Shown one piece after another: positions 1-13,764 of a stretch of DNA of 64,000 bases; the stretch's first letter is position 1, and every line of letters begins with the position of its first letter. The position numbers and the translations under genes were made by a program. The notes under the pieces were generated by a model. The model was not told the origin of the DNA and did not search any database. It was given only the letters and a program-made list of their open reading frames with translations. The stretch comes from Liolophura sinensis (Eukaryota > Mollusca > Polyplacophora > Chitonida > Chitonidae), in assembly GCF_032854445.1 (NCBI RefSeq), contig NC_088305.1:31585645-31649644 (forward strand), in the 5' to 3' direction.

Positions 1-86
1 ATAATTTTGCGATTTTTCCTCGCCATACACGTAAAGTCTGAAAACTGCAAAGCTGGCATAAATCGTCGATCCCGTCCGAGGGCTAG

Positions 87-205
87 TAATTACTGCACGT
101 GGACGTGGTGTCGGAAAAAGGATCCTAATTACTGCACGTGGACGTGGTGTCGGAAAAAGGATCCTAATTACTGCACGTGGACTAGGTGTCGGAAGAAGGA
201 TTCCT
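87..205. repeat. 39-bp tandem repeat, 3 copies
   Basis: Units start at 87, 126 and 165 (taattactgcacgtggac...). The 39-bp period keeps one frame open, which explains the small ORF here. Confidence 0.9.
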
Positions 206-290
206 CACAGAGCCAACTCTTCAACCGTTTGAACGAGCGAGCCTCCCGGATTTTGGACGTGTAGATACTTGTGTTTTACACAAAGAGGTG

Positions 291-850
291 CATGTCAAAT
301 AACTTGACGTTAAACCGCTGCTTTGTCCAGCAATGTCTGGACTGGAAAACACAACAGCTGTCAAAACAACAACACGTCAAATAACTTGTTAAACCGCTGC
401 TTGGTCCAGTAAGATCTGGACTGGAAAACACAACGGCTGTCAAAACAACAACACGTCAAATAACTTGACGTTAAACCGCTGCTTGGTCCAGTAAGATCTG
501 GACTGGAAAACACAACAGCTGTCAAAACAACAACATGTCATATAACTTGATGTTAAACCGCTGCTTGGTCCAGTAATGTCTCGACTGGAAAACACAACGG
601 CTGTCAAAACAATAACATGTCAAATAACTTGATGTTAAGCCGCTGCTTGATCCAGCAATGTCTGGACTGGAAAACACAACAGCTGTCAACACAACAACAT
701 GTCAAATAACTAGACGTTAAACCGCTGTTTGGTCCAGGAAGATCTGGACTGGAAAACACAACAGCTGTCAAAACAATAACATGTCAAATAACCTGGCGTT
801 AAACCGCTGCTTGGTCCGGTAAGATCTGGACTTGAAAACACACCAGCTGT
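291..850. repeat. About 82-bp tandem repeat, 7 copies
   Basis: Units begin gtcaaataacttg at 294, 376, 455, 537 and onward, each with ctggactggaaaacacaac. Copies differ by substitutions and a 3-bp deletion. A G19 run (863-881) follows. Confidence 0.9.
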
Positions 851-881
851 GGTTGTGTGCTTGGGGGGGGGGGGGGGGGGG

Positions 882-2569
882 AGGTACACTGCGAATTTGA
901 AGCATTTACATGAACAGTTAGGGAAAACCCTAACTCAGGTAAACTGACAGTTGTTCGTACAGTTGTTCGTTCGTTTTTTTATGTAGTTTTGGTGCAATAC
1001 ACATTAAATTAAACTAGCTTAAACACTTTTATGTAACACAGCTATCTGTTCTGGGACACCTATTGAAGTTTAAATTTTCATTATTTTTCTTTCGTATTTT
1101 TGAAAGCTGTGAAAAGAAAAGTTTTTATTGGATGTTGTTCAAATTTGGTGATTTAAGGAACAAGGTCGCCATGCAAACTTTGGCCGTTTTTGGTTAAGTT
1201 TGGTGACGCGACATGTTCGGCCATCTGAATTTTAATCAAAACCTTTAAAATTCTTCCTCTCAAGAACCAACAAACGGACTCTTTTGGAATTTAATATATT
1301 TGTAGCGTGATCCCAGATAGACCAAGTTTGACATGCACTGAAAAACTTTGGACGTTTGCCATTGGTTGAGCTTATGATGTCATAAACAGTGTCAAAGTTT
1401 GATAATGTTTTAATGTATCCCGAATCTGCTTTCTGATTTTGCCTATCTTTGTAACTTTTTGAGATATGGTCAAAACCTTTTTTTAGTCAGGTAATTTCAA
1501 TGGCCTCAAAAACTACGAAAGCTACAAATCTGATCTGAGGCTTCACCAAATTGTAACCTAAGACATATAGTTTCTGGTGCATGCCAACGAATTTGAGCCA
1601 CGATTTATAGTTTTCTCGCTAGAAATATTTAAATGACACCATCCTATTTCCGAAATAGAAATGTAAGCCTGTGCATTTAACATCCACGATGGACGTAACT
1701 GTGTACTGTGTGCTGTAGGTAACCTACCGTACAGGTTGGCCACCTCTTGCTCAAACCGAGAAATAAACAACTCTCGCTCCTCTCCACACCAATCAACGGA
1801 CAACTTTGAATGTTTGCACGCAAAGCCAGCCCTGTTCACAATGCATCATGGGTAATCCTCAACAATCCCGACTGCATTCCCCCATACCCCCTTCTTTCAA
1901 AGCCATGGCGAAATATACCAAAAATGTCAATCCACACATGTATCTTGAGTCATGACGAGCCCAAAACATGTTACTCTTATTAGGTCAAATTTAACCGTTA
2001 AAGAAATTTCGCGGTTTCCAGTTTCTATTCAGGTCTAGACCTTACGTGCCCGGAAGGAAGAGACGCCGCAAAGAAAAGACCATGCGAAACTGTGCGGCAT
2101 GGCTTTGGACTGATGATCATTTTCAAAGAAAAGAACACACAATCTTTAACTATTTAGACCAAAATTTCATATCTTTATAGTCTCCTAACATTTCCTGTCA
2201 CCTACATACACTCTGTCCTCGGCCGCTCTCAAAACTGAATTGAGCCCTTACTCGATGAAGACGTTGTGGTGGTTTTCAACACTAGACGCAGTGTAAATGA
2301 TATCTGGTAGTGTGAGGTTCAAACCCAGTTGATTATTTTCATTTTGTCATGCTCTTTCTCCATGTTGCATGTTTTGTAAATACTGTTACAATTTGTACAT
2401 GCAGGCTGAAAGTGTTGAATTGTCCATATTTGTCTGTGAACTTCGACAGTTGAATAAAGCTGTTCGTCGTTACGTGTGTTAACATCTTTTGGTAAAACAG
2501 ATGTTTTCCAAAGCTTACTTTTTCCGATCATGGCAATTTAGTTCATTGCATTACTTTCATAGCGCTTTC
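882..2569. other. AT-rich non-coding stretch
   Basis: No convincing gene. About 900-960 weakly resembles 10725-10790 (tgcatttacatgaacag). The small ORFs have no recognisable domains or splice context. Confidence 0.5.
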
Positions 2570-4229
2570 TTATTTGACATTCAATTGGGTCTAAGGAATC
2601 TAACAGCTTTAATTATATCTGCTACTGTAAATCACAATTAAATTAAACGGATTGATGAAACTAAATCTTGCTGCTCTTAAGCTGACAACAGATTGTGTCA
2701 TGCTCCTGGCCTGTCCATGGTCAATGATGGAAAACCCTCAAATACAAATTACTCCCGTTTTACCGGAGGACTGGAGTTGATATCAGGAAATTGACTCTTC
2801 CGAAAAAGCAGGGTTACGATTCCGCACATAAGGTGAGATTCTTTCATTTATACACCGAGCCCAGAGACGCTGTAGACTTTCTGAGGATTGGATCCTGAAA
2901 GAAACAAGAAAGCAACAGTTGTTCAAAGAATTTGAAGTCCAACTTCCCAGGTGGATGTGGTGTGGTGATCAGCTATACCTTTGACAACACAGAAATGCAA
3001 AGGTCACAACCTGCATCACACTTTCCATCAAACTGGCTATTTCTATGTTTTATCCGAGTCTTCGCAAAACTGTAGAATATCTTGAATTAAGAGTAGTTTC
3101 CTCGCTGAGGTAATACTGTGTTATTTATGAGTTATCATGGACACCTGATGACTTTACACAAGGTCGATAATGAATTCAAGCCGAGTGGAAATTGAAAAAC
3201 TAGTTTTCCTAATGAAGTAATTTGGTCCTGTTACAAGGAGAGGTATTATGTCAGCGTTCAAACCATTCATAATTCTCCTCAAATCCTGTGCAAAATGCGG
3301 TGTTGAAATCACTGGTCTTCTATAAACTCTACTTCTAGCTTCTCATGCATCATTAATGATGGATATAGTCGTATCTACAACAAGCCATTATCATGATATT
3401 GTACAAAGAAGAACGAATGATATAAAAGATTCTAAACATACAATTGGTTATACAATGTTACCCTATATAATGACGCGAACGGTTTGACGATGCGAAACGA
3501 AAGATGGTTGATTTCAACTCTCCATCTGACTTCTGTTTAAACAATTTGGAGAGAAAATACCAAGCAAAGTTTCCAGGCGTTAATACACAGGGTGCGCTGT
3601 AAGGCTTGTATCCTGCTATAAATGGGGGCCTCATCCGATGTGATGATAATTCCTTCTGGTGATAATTTAAAACACAATCAATCGCAACGACAGTTTCCGT
3701 AATAGCACCAGCCGGGGGTTAAAACTCTCCAGCAAAACAATTTTCTCTCAAAAATGTCCACGTGAAAAACAGGACAAACGCGCTCTCGCGGGCGTGCAGT
3801 AACATTTAAAGAAATTGAATTTTTGCCTGGTTTGTTATACTCTGACCTAGCTTGCTCTCGTGCCACAGCATTTCGATATAAAAACTATAAAGTTCTGTGT
3901 CAAACACAGTATGTAAAGTTGGAAGTGGATAGCCGCAAATCGCGGGCTGAACGTGTGGGCGAGATTTACATGTGCGAAATATAAATACACAATGTTGAAC
4001 TTCCTTGTGAAAAGATAATACAGTATATAATGTGAGGTCAAGCAAGAGTGCTTTTTGACTGTTGTTTTCTGGTTTATGAAACTTTAAAAAACTAATTAAG
4101 AAATCCATGGTTTCGGAATTTAAATTACAAAGTTCGGACAGTCACATGCCTTGTGGCTCTGCAAATATCAGGCAATCAGCCAGGACGCCGCAGTGTCAAC
4201 AATCTGGTCGTCTTCTGAGAGAAAGCAGT

Positions 4230-4468
4230 CAATCGGCTCGTGGGGGCCAGCGCAGTCTCTCACCAATGCGGTCGCTGTGAGTTCAAGTCCAGCTCATGCT
4301 GTCTTCCTCTCCGGCCGTAAGTAGGAAGGTCTGCCAACAACATGCGGATGGTCGTGGGTTTCCCCCGGGCTCTGCCCGGTTTCCACCCACCATAATGCTG
4401 GCCGCCGTCGTATAAGTGAAATATTCTTGTGTATGGCGTAAAACACCAATCAAATAAATAATTAATAA
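4230..4468 (+). mobile_element. SINE-1 copy, head eroded
   Basis: Contains box-B-like gagttcaagtcc, body tcgtgggtttcccccggg and 3' end accaatcaaataaata. It interrupts sequence that is uninterrupted in the related unit at 8300-8345. Confidence 0.8.
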
Positions 4469-5030
4469 ATCTGCTCTTCTAGCTAGATATCCGTATAACT
4501 GCATAGGCCTATAAATGGTTACCGAAGATGCTTAACTGAATTATTTACCATGAAGAAATTTCCTTTAATGGATTTTCTTCTCTGTAATAAAACATAAATT
4601 CATACTTGGAATGCTTGGTAGACTTGAGTTCTTCAGTTGCATCGTAGAAGCGTGGAGGACATTACTTACCATGCACGTAGTTTTTTCGGATTTTCTAAAG
4701 GTACTTATGCCTTTAGACCGTTGGTATTGTCCTTTTGATCAACATGTACACAGATCTGCGGATATTAATAGCTTTAATATTTACTTGTGTTATAGAGATC
4801 TTATCCTGCATACTACCGTGAGACAGTTCTATAAGTATTTTTATAACCGAACATAGATCCCCTTATATTTGCTCCCCCGTTTGGCGCTGGTTGGTGTCCG
4901 TACTTTTCCTAGGAACAGTTGATAATGTAATGGTGAACACGTTCTATGGGAACCGCTTCAGCAATGAGAGACATGAATCAGGAATTCTCTCAGACTGTCG
5001 TCTCGCGTTTCTGTCAACAGTTAATTACCG

Positions 5031-5345
5031 GTGACTTATAAAGCGCAGTGACTGACTCACAGTATGCAAGGTAAATTATAGGTGACTTACAAAGCACAGT
5101 GACTTATTCATAGTGTGCCAGGTAAATTACAGGTGACTTACAAAACGCAGTGACTTATCAACAGTGTACCAGGTAAATTATAGATGACTTATAAAGCGCA
5201 GTGACTTATTCACAGTGTGCCAGGTAAATTATAGGTGACTTATAAAGCGCAGGGGCTTGTCAACAGTGTGCCAGGTACATTATAGGTGGCTTACAAACAA
5301 ACAGGGACTTGTACACAATGTACCAGGTAAATTATAGATGACTTA
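5031..5345. repeat. 51-bp tandem repeat, about 6 copies
   Basis: Units start gtgacttata at 5031, 5082, 5133, 5184 and onward, with ccaggtaaattatag. One to two units of the same sequence occur at 8755-8830, and a partial one in reverse at 22170 and 30845. Confidence 0.88.
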
Positions 5346-5369
5346 ACATAAAACATAGATTACCTTCTT

Positions 5370-5640
5370 GTTAATTGGTGTAAAGAGTGGGATGTGCATT
5401 GGATAGGTCGTAAGTGGGATCCTAATCACAGCAAAGAGGTGTCGGAAATTGAATCCTAAGTACGGCGCGCAGAGCAGAGGTGTCGGAAGTTGCATTCTAA
5501 GTACTGCAAGGGTAGCGGAAATGCCGGAAATGGCATGCTGATCACTGCAAAAGTAGTGCACTTGTCTAAAATGGGCTTCTAACTACTGCATGTGCACACT
5601 AGTTGACGCAGGTGGAATCCTAATTACTTAGTGGTGGCGT
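5370..5640. repeat. Degenerate repeat related to the 39-bp units at the window start
   Basis: Recurring motifs gtcgtaagtgggatcctaat, gtgtcggaa and taagtactgca with irregular spacing. Similar motifs occur at 11560-11640. Confidence 0.5.
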
Positions 5641-7796
5641 CGACAGTGGAAAGCTAGTTATACAGAACGCACCTCATAGTCCAAGGAGAGCAGAAACAGA
5701 GAAACAAATGGAGAATTCCAGAGAGCTCTGGGTAAGGTTTCTGTGTTCCGCGTTTCCACACAGTAAACACAAAAGAGGCCTGTTGACTGAAGAGCCCTCC
5801 AGGGCCCACAACTCTTCGTCTGATGCATTATTTCAGCTCTATCTCTGAAAGCCTGTCTTGCCTCCGGCCCAAATATTAGACAGCCATAAATTCGGATTGT
5901 CCTCCCCGGCGCTGGTTCTCGTCACAGCTGTAGGAAAAGAAAATGAGGTTAGCTTAGATTCATGACTTTTATTAGCTACCCGTAACTCAGTGGATGTAAT
6001 CCTGACGTCATGCGATAATGCTCCCATGAATCTTAATCGCAGAAAAAAATAGCGGCCATATAAAACTTTGTTTTGGCGTTCATTTCATGATGACATAGAA
6101 GAGAGAGGGGATAGAAGGAAATACTGTCTTGATTTCTTTGAAATATTGTTATAGACAACGTGAAACACAAACATGCAGAAATAAACACTGACAGACCATA
6201 TATAAGGGAAGAAATGTGAGTTCGCCTTGGTACCAACATACTGTCCCTTTACACAAATAAATAAACAAGGTCCACGTAAGGTCAAGGCTTTTTGCCCCCC
6301 CCCCCCCCCCCCATTAGTTGTGAGGTTCCAGGAACATTAATTTACAATGAGTTCGATTACCACTATTATTTTATGTGGCCTGTATCTGTCTCACGTGTTA
6401 ATTCAACGATATCACAAATGTACATATTTTCACGAACAGTTATACGTTAGCCTCAAATTTCATATATCAAAGTCGCCCCTATATTATATGGTTGGCCATC
6501 ATGTAACCTGAGTCTGTCTGGAATATTAATTACGTGTTTTCTGACACCAGGGGCTTTGTGTTCAAGAACTTCTTTATGTATAAGACGGCATTCAGGCTAA
6601 TACATGAGTGGAGTCCACAAGGTAAATCAACGCCCTTCGACGTAGCAGAACCGGCGAGAGAATAATAAGTAATGGAGCCCGCTATGCGTGTTGTCCATTC
6701 TCGCCTTTCCGCTTTGTGGGCAAACTGGTGACGTTTTACCATACATTACTCGTCCATTGTAAGGGAGCAGTGATTTATACAGCTTGGACCCGACTCGCCA
6801 TTGTGCGGTTAATGTATAGACCTACCTGATTGTGGAAAGGCGACAACTCGTACCGCTCACATATCTAACGACAGCGTTTTTATATTAGAAATTCCACATT
6901 TTTACAGTGACCTCTTCAAGTAAAAATGATCAGTTTTCCTGGCTGAGTGATGCTGTGTTATTTATAAGTTATCAAGGTTGATGACTTTACACAAGGCTGA
7001 TAATAAATTCATGTCGAGTGGAAATTGAAAAACTAGTTTTTCTAATGAAGCAATTTGGTTCTGTTGCAAGGAGAGGTATTATGTTAGCGTTCAAACCATT
7101 CATAATTCTCCTCAAATCCTGTGCAAAATGCGGTGTTGAAATCATTGGTCTTCTTCTAGCTTCTCATGCCTCATTAATGGCGGATATAGTCGTATCTATC
7201 TCAAGCTATTATCATCATCTCGGACATAGAAGGTCGAATGATATGAAAGATTCTAAACATATAACTGGTTATACAATGTTAACCCATATAATGACCACTA
7301 CAGGTGATTCTGTGAGGATCCAGAATGATAAATGGTCGATTTTAGCTCTCCATTTGACTTCTGCTCAAACAATTTGGAGAGGAAATGTCAACACAAAAAT
7401 CCAAGGGTTAATACACAGGTGCGCTGTCAGGTTTGTGACTGCTCCGAAGATTTACTCGCCATTTAGTCGGACCATGTTATAAATTGAGGACCTCAGTTGA
7501 GGTAATGATAAGGCCCTCTGGTGTTAATTTAAAACACAATCAATCACAACCGCACAATCCATAATGGCGTCAGCCAGGGTTTTAAAACTTTCCAGCGAAA
7601 CAATTTTCTCGCAAAATTGCCCAAGTAAAAAACAGGACAAATGCTCTCCCGCAGGCGTGCAGTAACATTTACAGAAAACAATCTATGTCAGACATGGTAC
7701 ATAAGCGGAAATGTGAAACGCAGATTAAAGCTGTATGTGAATTGGGCATGTACTAAATATAAATGTACAATGTTGAACCTCATTGTTAAAAGATAA

Positions 7797-7911
7797 GGCC
7801 ATGGGTGTCCTCCGTGCTCTGCTCGGCTTACTCCCACCATAATGCTGGTCACCGTCGTATAAGTGAGATATTTTTGAGTACGGCGTAAAGCATCAATCAA
7901 ATAAATTGTAT
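7797..7911 (+). mobile_element. 5'-truncated SINE-1 copy
   Basis: Only the 3' half is present (accataatgctgg ... accgtcgtataagtg ... atcaatcaaataaatt). The direct repeat aaagataa flanks it (7789-7796, 7912-7919), and 4014-4030 shows the related unit without it. Confidence 0.75.
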
Positions 7912-9690
7912 AAAGATAATGTATTAAATAATGTGATGTAGTAAATAATGTGTTTTCTGGGAATACATGACTACAATCGTCATCGGAAAAGTAGAGCTGA
8001 ACAATAGAATGCCTACCTTTGACCAGTATTAAAAATTTGGCAAGAGAGGTACCTTATTATATATACGAGAAAAGACCGAAGCATCCATTTTCGAACATAC
8101 TATAGCTACGGTATATTTTTACAATTCTGAAAAGTGAAGAAGGAATTATGAAATCTGTGGTTAGAACACCATGTTCGAAGAGTCAACTCTCTGGGTCTGT
8201 AAATATCAGCAAGTCAGGGTAACACAGTGTCGAATGTTTCTGACGTGAGGAAACGGGGGTTAGATCACGTGTGCGGGCACATAACTGTTGATCAAGATTT
8301 TAGTTGTCTTCTGAGAAAAGGCACACAGTCTGCTCTCCTAGCTACATGTAGACAGCCGTATAACTGCATAGGCCTATAACTGGTAACTGAAAATGTTGCT
8401 GAACGCCTGGAAGTTGAAGAAAAATTATTTGCGTGGTAGCCATGAACTCTTCAGAGTTACGCCGTGAATAACAGCAGAATGAATTATTTACGATGAACAC
8501 ATATAACCTTACATTTGCCCCCACCCCCACCCCACCCCCTGTGTTCTGCGCTGGTTGGCTTCTGTACTTTTCCTTGAGACAGTTGATGATGTAATGATGA
8601 TGGACACGTTATATAGGATCCGCTTCCGCAATTATAAACATGAATCAGGACTGTCGTCTCGAATTTCTGTCAACGCTGATCCGAAATGACAGCGAATCAA
8701 AGACAAAGGGATAATTTTACAGGAAGCAGAAAATCCACAACGAATCAGATAAATTATAGGTGACTAACAAACAAACAGTGACTTATCCACAGTGTGACAG
8801 GTAAATTATAGGTGACTTACAAATCACGATTACCGCTTTCCTCTCTGAGAATCCCTGATTTAATTTTGAGTTATCACATCGGTGTCAGTTTGAGTCAATA
8901 AGGAGAGAGCCGCGGCAGGGGGCGAGTCGGCTTTCTGTACAAGCCTTGTCATATAGTATAGGTATATTAGTCACAGAAACCAATCAATAAATCAATCACC
9001 TCGTTCGTCAGGTACAAGTAGGCAAACATTCACTCATATTTGCTATTTTCTTGACATGTTAGGCCTACACTGCCAATCAAAAACCTGACCCACAAAGTAT
9101 ATAAATACTTTTTCTCCTTTCACGTCCAGACCGGCCAAAGCTTTGTCACAAGTTCCTTTTGGAAATCCAGATTAATTTGGCGTTTATTTAGGTTTTTGAC
9201 CCAGTTAAAATGAAAACTTCAAATACGTTTTCTGTGGGGTTTCTTTCTGTCGATGTAAAGAATAAAAACTTGTAGAAAAGTTAATCAGACAAAGTGAGGA
9301 CAGTGTGATGTTTGGAAATAAATGTAGTTTCGTTGTTGACTGGGGCACATTCTAAATTGAAGGCAGTAAAATGGCTCTTGGCGAAAACATCGAGATCTGT
9401 TTGCCTGGGTGAGTTTTAATCTCCTTTTATAGGATAGGCCTACTCAGTTTGGTTGAGAGACATTCTTCATTCAACCCCAACTTCTTTCAGTCTGTGTTCA
9501 AAGGATTTTGAAATTAATGGCGGTGAATTGACAATCGCAGCTTTGACGGCGCGGAAGAATACATTTCCCGCCGTCCATGATATTAACACCCAAGAATGAA
9601 GCGTAAAAAGTCAGAGAGCGGCTTCGGGGGTAAGATGAGGTGAAGTAGGCGGAAAAAGTCTCAGTTCTACGGCCGAAGGATAACAAGACA

Positions 9691-10113
9691 ATCCCGTCTA
9701 TGACTGATGTCTAGTCACTGGAGATCAGACAAGGCTAATCCCGTTTATTGCTGATGTCTAGTCACTGGAGATCAGACAAACCTAATCCCGTCTATGACTG
9801 ATGTGTAGTCACTGGAGATCAGACAAACCTAATCCCGTCTATGACTGATGTGTAGTCACTGGAGATCAGACAAACCTAATCCCTTTTATGACTGATGTCT
9901 AGTCACTGGAGATCAGACAAGGCTAATCCCGTTTATTGCTGATGTGTAGTCACTGGAGATCAGACAAACCTAATCCCGTCTATGACTGATGTGTAGTCAC
10001 TGGGGATCAGACAAACCTAATCCCGTCTATGACTGATGTGTAGTCACTAGAGATCAGACAAGGCTAATCCCGTCTATGACTGATGTGTAGTCACTGGAGA
10101 TCAGACAAGGCTA
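9691..10113. repeat. 47-bp tandem repeat, 9 copies
   Basis: Units start atcccgtcta at 9691, 9738, 9785, 9832 and onward, each with gtagtcactggagatcagac. Highly uniform, so young or homogenised. Confidence 0.93.
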
Positions 10114-10780
10114 ATTCATACCTCTCTAACTCAGTATTCCTCAGTATCACTCAGTATGAAAGAGAATCACTGTGCAATATACTGACTGTTGGCGAGAGGG
10201 TTGTGGCTGTTGCATGATGCGGCCGGAGTAAGCAATTATTTTCTCTTGTATGAAAATCTTTTCTTTTTACAGAGATATTGAAATCTGTCGTATTTTGGGA
10301 GGACAGAGGTTTCCATTGGAAAGTGCAGATATCTTCTCCCGAAACCGTTATAATTTGATATTGGCCAAACCATTACTCTTCAACACTCATAATGAAGTGA
10401 AGAGTAACAAACACGATGTCAAGATGTCTCATAAGCTCCTTACTATCAGACAAACTTCGTATAAGATGGTTGACCGATATTAGTTACTGCACACAAACAA
10501 TAATCATTCGGTTTTGCGTACGTATGGCATCGTCCGCTGAGGAAGCTTGTGACGGTGAACAAAACAGCTGGTTTTCTCTATAATGATGTAAACGCAAGCG
10601 GGCTCCATCAGCAAACTCTACTATTATATTTCTGGGAAAGCTGCAATTAACATCACTACATTTTTTAACCTAATTCTGCTTAAGCCATGGTGCTAGGGAG
10701 CGTGTAATTTGCTACTATTTATGCATTTACATGAACAGTAAGAATAAAACCCAGACTGAGGTAAATTCACAAGAGACCAT
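10114..10780. other. Non-coding spacer
   Basis: No gene seen. The 77-codon ORF at 10250-10483 has no recognisable features and sits between repeat blocks. Confidence 0.45.
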
Positions 10781-11804
10781 ATTTCACCGGTTACGTGTGA
10801 CCATTTGCCAGCCGTCACACTGCTGTCACTGCTCTGGTTTCACTCTCTTTGCTCTACGTCTTATTATATTCTAAAGCATACAGGTCCTGGAGCTATTTTT
10901 ACGGCGACAATGTCATAACGTCTCGACTGTACTGGGAGATAGTTAATATTTACAATTTGAGTAAACAGACGACCTTCAGATGTGTCATCCTCGGGGATTA
11001 AGCATTCCATAGTCTCAATTACTATGTCCGTGTAACTATAACGCTTTCCTTTTCAGCCGTTGCGATGTTTTCTGTTCATAATGGGGATCCAGTGTGAATA
11101 AATCGACGACACGAATCTCTCTGGGCGCTGAGATATACATTATTATGACAAAGGCCACTGAGATCTCTCCTGGGTGTCTGCTAATACGCCAAGGGTAATA
11201 GTTCCGAATTAGATATGTTCTAGAGAGACAAACTGTCGGCTTCCAGAGAGGAACAAATCTATGGCTAAGTGTTATCAATTAGTGAGCAAAAAGTGGATTG
11301 CGCGTACCCGGAGGAAATAACTCCGCCTTGTAAAATATGCGCTGTAAGCGTGAGTAGACTACGGGTGCCAAATAAATAAACAATTAGCCAGCTTCTCTAA
11401 ATGCCAAACGGGATTTTGGAGGAGGTATAATTGGAGGAGGTATAATTGAGGTGAATCCGTGACAAGCTAAAGTATTAACACCTTTGATTGAATAAGAATA
11501 AAATCACACTGACTGATGTCACAGAAGCGTACATGGGGTTAGGAGTTGTGCTTAATTGGATGTGTCGTAAGTGGAATCCTAATTAGGGCGTAGAAAAGTA
11601 GGATATTAGTTACTGCACGTAAAAGAGGATCTTACTAACTGCGTCCGCAGTAGTGGCGTCCAAAGTGAAAGCCTCGCAGCGGAGAATAAGGAGAGATATA
11701 TCTAGCCCGGAGACGTCAAACAAATCAAAGGATTTCTTTAGTAAGGTTTCTTTGTTAATAAAGACAGACGAGGCCTGCTGACTAAAGAATCTTCCAAGAC
11801 TTAT

Positions 11805-13125
11805 GTGAGTGAAATTATTTCCCAGTTCCCAGTTCCTGGTTCGACATTCAGATGTGAACATATCTCCCAGTTCCCTTGTCCCGGTTCGACATTCAGATGT
11901 GAACATATCTCTCAGTTCCCAGTTCCCGGTTCGACATTCAGATGTGAACATATCTCTCAGTTCCCTTGTCCCGGTTCGATATTCAGATGTGAACATATCT
12001 CCCAGTTCCAAGTTCCCGGTTCGACATTCAGAATGAACATATCTCCCAGTTCCCTTGTCCCGGTTCGACATTCAGATGTGAACATATCTCCCAGTTCCCA
12101 GTTCCTGGTTCGACATTCAGAGTGAACATATCTCCCAGTTCCCTTGTCCCGGTTCGACATTCAGATGTGAACATATCTCCCAGTTCCCAGTTCCCGGTTC
12201 GACATTCAGAGTGAACATATCCCCTCAATTCCCTGTTCCAGGTTCGACATTCTGATGTGAACATATCTCCCAGTTCCCAGTTCCCGGTTCGACATTCAGA
12301 GTAAACATGTCCCCTCAATTCCCTGTTCCAGGTTCGACATTCAGATGTGAACATATCTCCCATTTCCCGGATCGACATTCAGATGTAAACACATCTTCCA
12401 GTTCCCTGTTGCCTGTTCGACATTCAGATGTGAACATATCTCCCATTTCCCGGTTCGACATTCAGATGTGAACATATCTCCCAGTATCCGGTTCCCGGTT
12501 CGACATTCAGATGCGAACATATCTCCCAGTTCCCTTGTCCCGGTTCGACATTCAGATGTGAACATATCTGTCAGTTTCCAGTTCACAGTTCCCAGATCGA
12601 CATTCAGAGTGAACATATCCCCTCAGTCCCAAGTTCCAGGTTCGACATTCAGATGTGAACATATCTCTCAATTCCAGGTTCGACATTCAGAGTGAACATA
12701 TCTCCCAGTTCCCGGTTCGACACTCAGATGTGAACATATCTCCCAGTATCCGGTTCCCGGTTCGACATTCAGATGTGAACATGTCTCCCAGTTCCCGGTT
12801 CCTGGCTCGACATTCAGATGTGAACATATCTCCCATTTCCCGGTTCGACATTCAGATGTGAACATATCTCCCAGTTCACGTTTCCCGGTTCGACATTCAG
12901 ATGTGAACATATCTCCCAGTTCCCGGTTGCCGGTTCGATATTAAGATGTGAACATATCTCCCAGTTCCGATTTGCCGGTTCGACATTCAGGTGTGAACAT
13001 ATCTCCCAGTTCCCGGTTGCCGGTTCGATATTAAGATGTGAACATATCTCCCAGTTCCGTTTTGCCGGTTCGACATTCAGATGTGAACATATCTCCCAGT
13101 TTCCGGTTCCTGGTTCCATATTCAA
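11805..13125. repeat. 45-bp minisatellite, about 30 copies including shortened units
   Basis: The core ttcgacattcagatgtgaac plus atatctcccagttcc recurs at 45-bp spacing (11841, 11886, 11931 and onward), with deletion variants toward the right. The period is divisible by three and the units have no stop in several frames on both strands, producing many overlapping spurious ORFs. Confidence 0.95.
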
Positions 13126-13499
13126 AGCTGAATATCGAACTCAGAACTGGGAGCTAACTTCAAACATATTTCTTGTAAAATTTCGCTCTTAATTTTGCAT
13201 AGTCTAGTCGAGGACTGCAAAATTGTCGAAGCTAACCAGAGCTTTAAATCTCTGAGCCAGCGAGGCTCTTGCATTTTGAACTCGGTACATTTTATAATTA
13301 GACGTAGTTGGCAAGTATCTTGACGTACACCGCTTGCTGTTCCAGGAAGAGCTGGACAGGGGTAAATCAAGCAAAGGTAATGATTTTTATATCTGCTATT
13401 GTAAATCACAACTTATTCATCAAATTAAATTACGCTGCGTTTAGGTAGACAGCATATACCGGAATTCCAATGTGCTGTTTAATGATGATATATCATCAG

Positions 13500-13660
13500 A
13501 TCCAAATTACTCCTGTGTCACCGACGGTTTGATCAAAATTACTCCTGTGTCACCAACGATTTGATCAAAATTACTCCTGTGTCACCGACGGCTTGATCAA
13601 ATTTACTCCTGTGTCACCGACGGTTTGATCAAAATCACTCCTGTGTCACCGAAGGTTTGG
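13500..13660. repeat. 32-bp tandem repeat, 5 copies
   Basis: Units with attactcctgtgtcaccgac at 13506, 13538, 13570, 13602 and 13634. They expand one stretch of a macrosatellite block present singly at 2750-2790 and, reversed, near 34770. Confidence 0.9.
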
Positions 13661-13764
13661 AATTAGTATCAGGAAATTGACACATCTTTTAAAAAAAGAA
13701 AGTCTGTTTCCGCAACAAGAGGTGATATTGGCTGATTTATACACCGAGTTCAGAGACAAGGGTG

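Larger units (their letters stand above)
2570..11800 (-). repeat. Diverged macrosatellite units in inverted orientation
   Basis: Blocks of the 15.6-37.9 kb array recur here as reverse complements and in reverse order: 11640-11790 and 5640-5910 (match 35.2 kb), 10780-11560 (36.1 kb), 9430-9690 (37.6 kb), 8650-9030 (30.7 kb), 6930-7790 and 3150-4060 (31.3-32.1 kb), 2570-2870 (34.7 kb). Two shortened units are visible; 4430-5000 also matches 8330-8680 directly. Divergence is clearly higher than in the plus-oriented array. Confidence 0.72.

Noticed and set aside
7018-7482. 154-codon ORF on the plus strand
   Set aside because: Its sequence is part of the macrosatellite. The copies near 3190-3640, 15.6 kb and 31.7-32.1 kb carry stops and frame shifts, and no domain is visible.
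11805-13125. CRISPR-like regular repeats (also 32160-33760)
   Set aside because: No unique spacers of constant length, no cas genes and a eukaryotic context; these are minisatellites.
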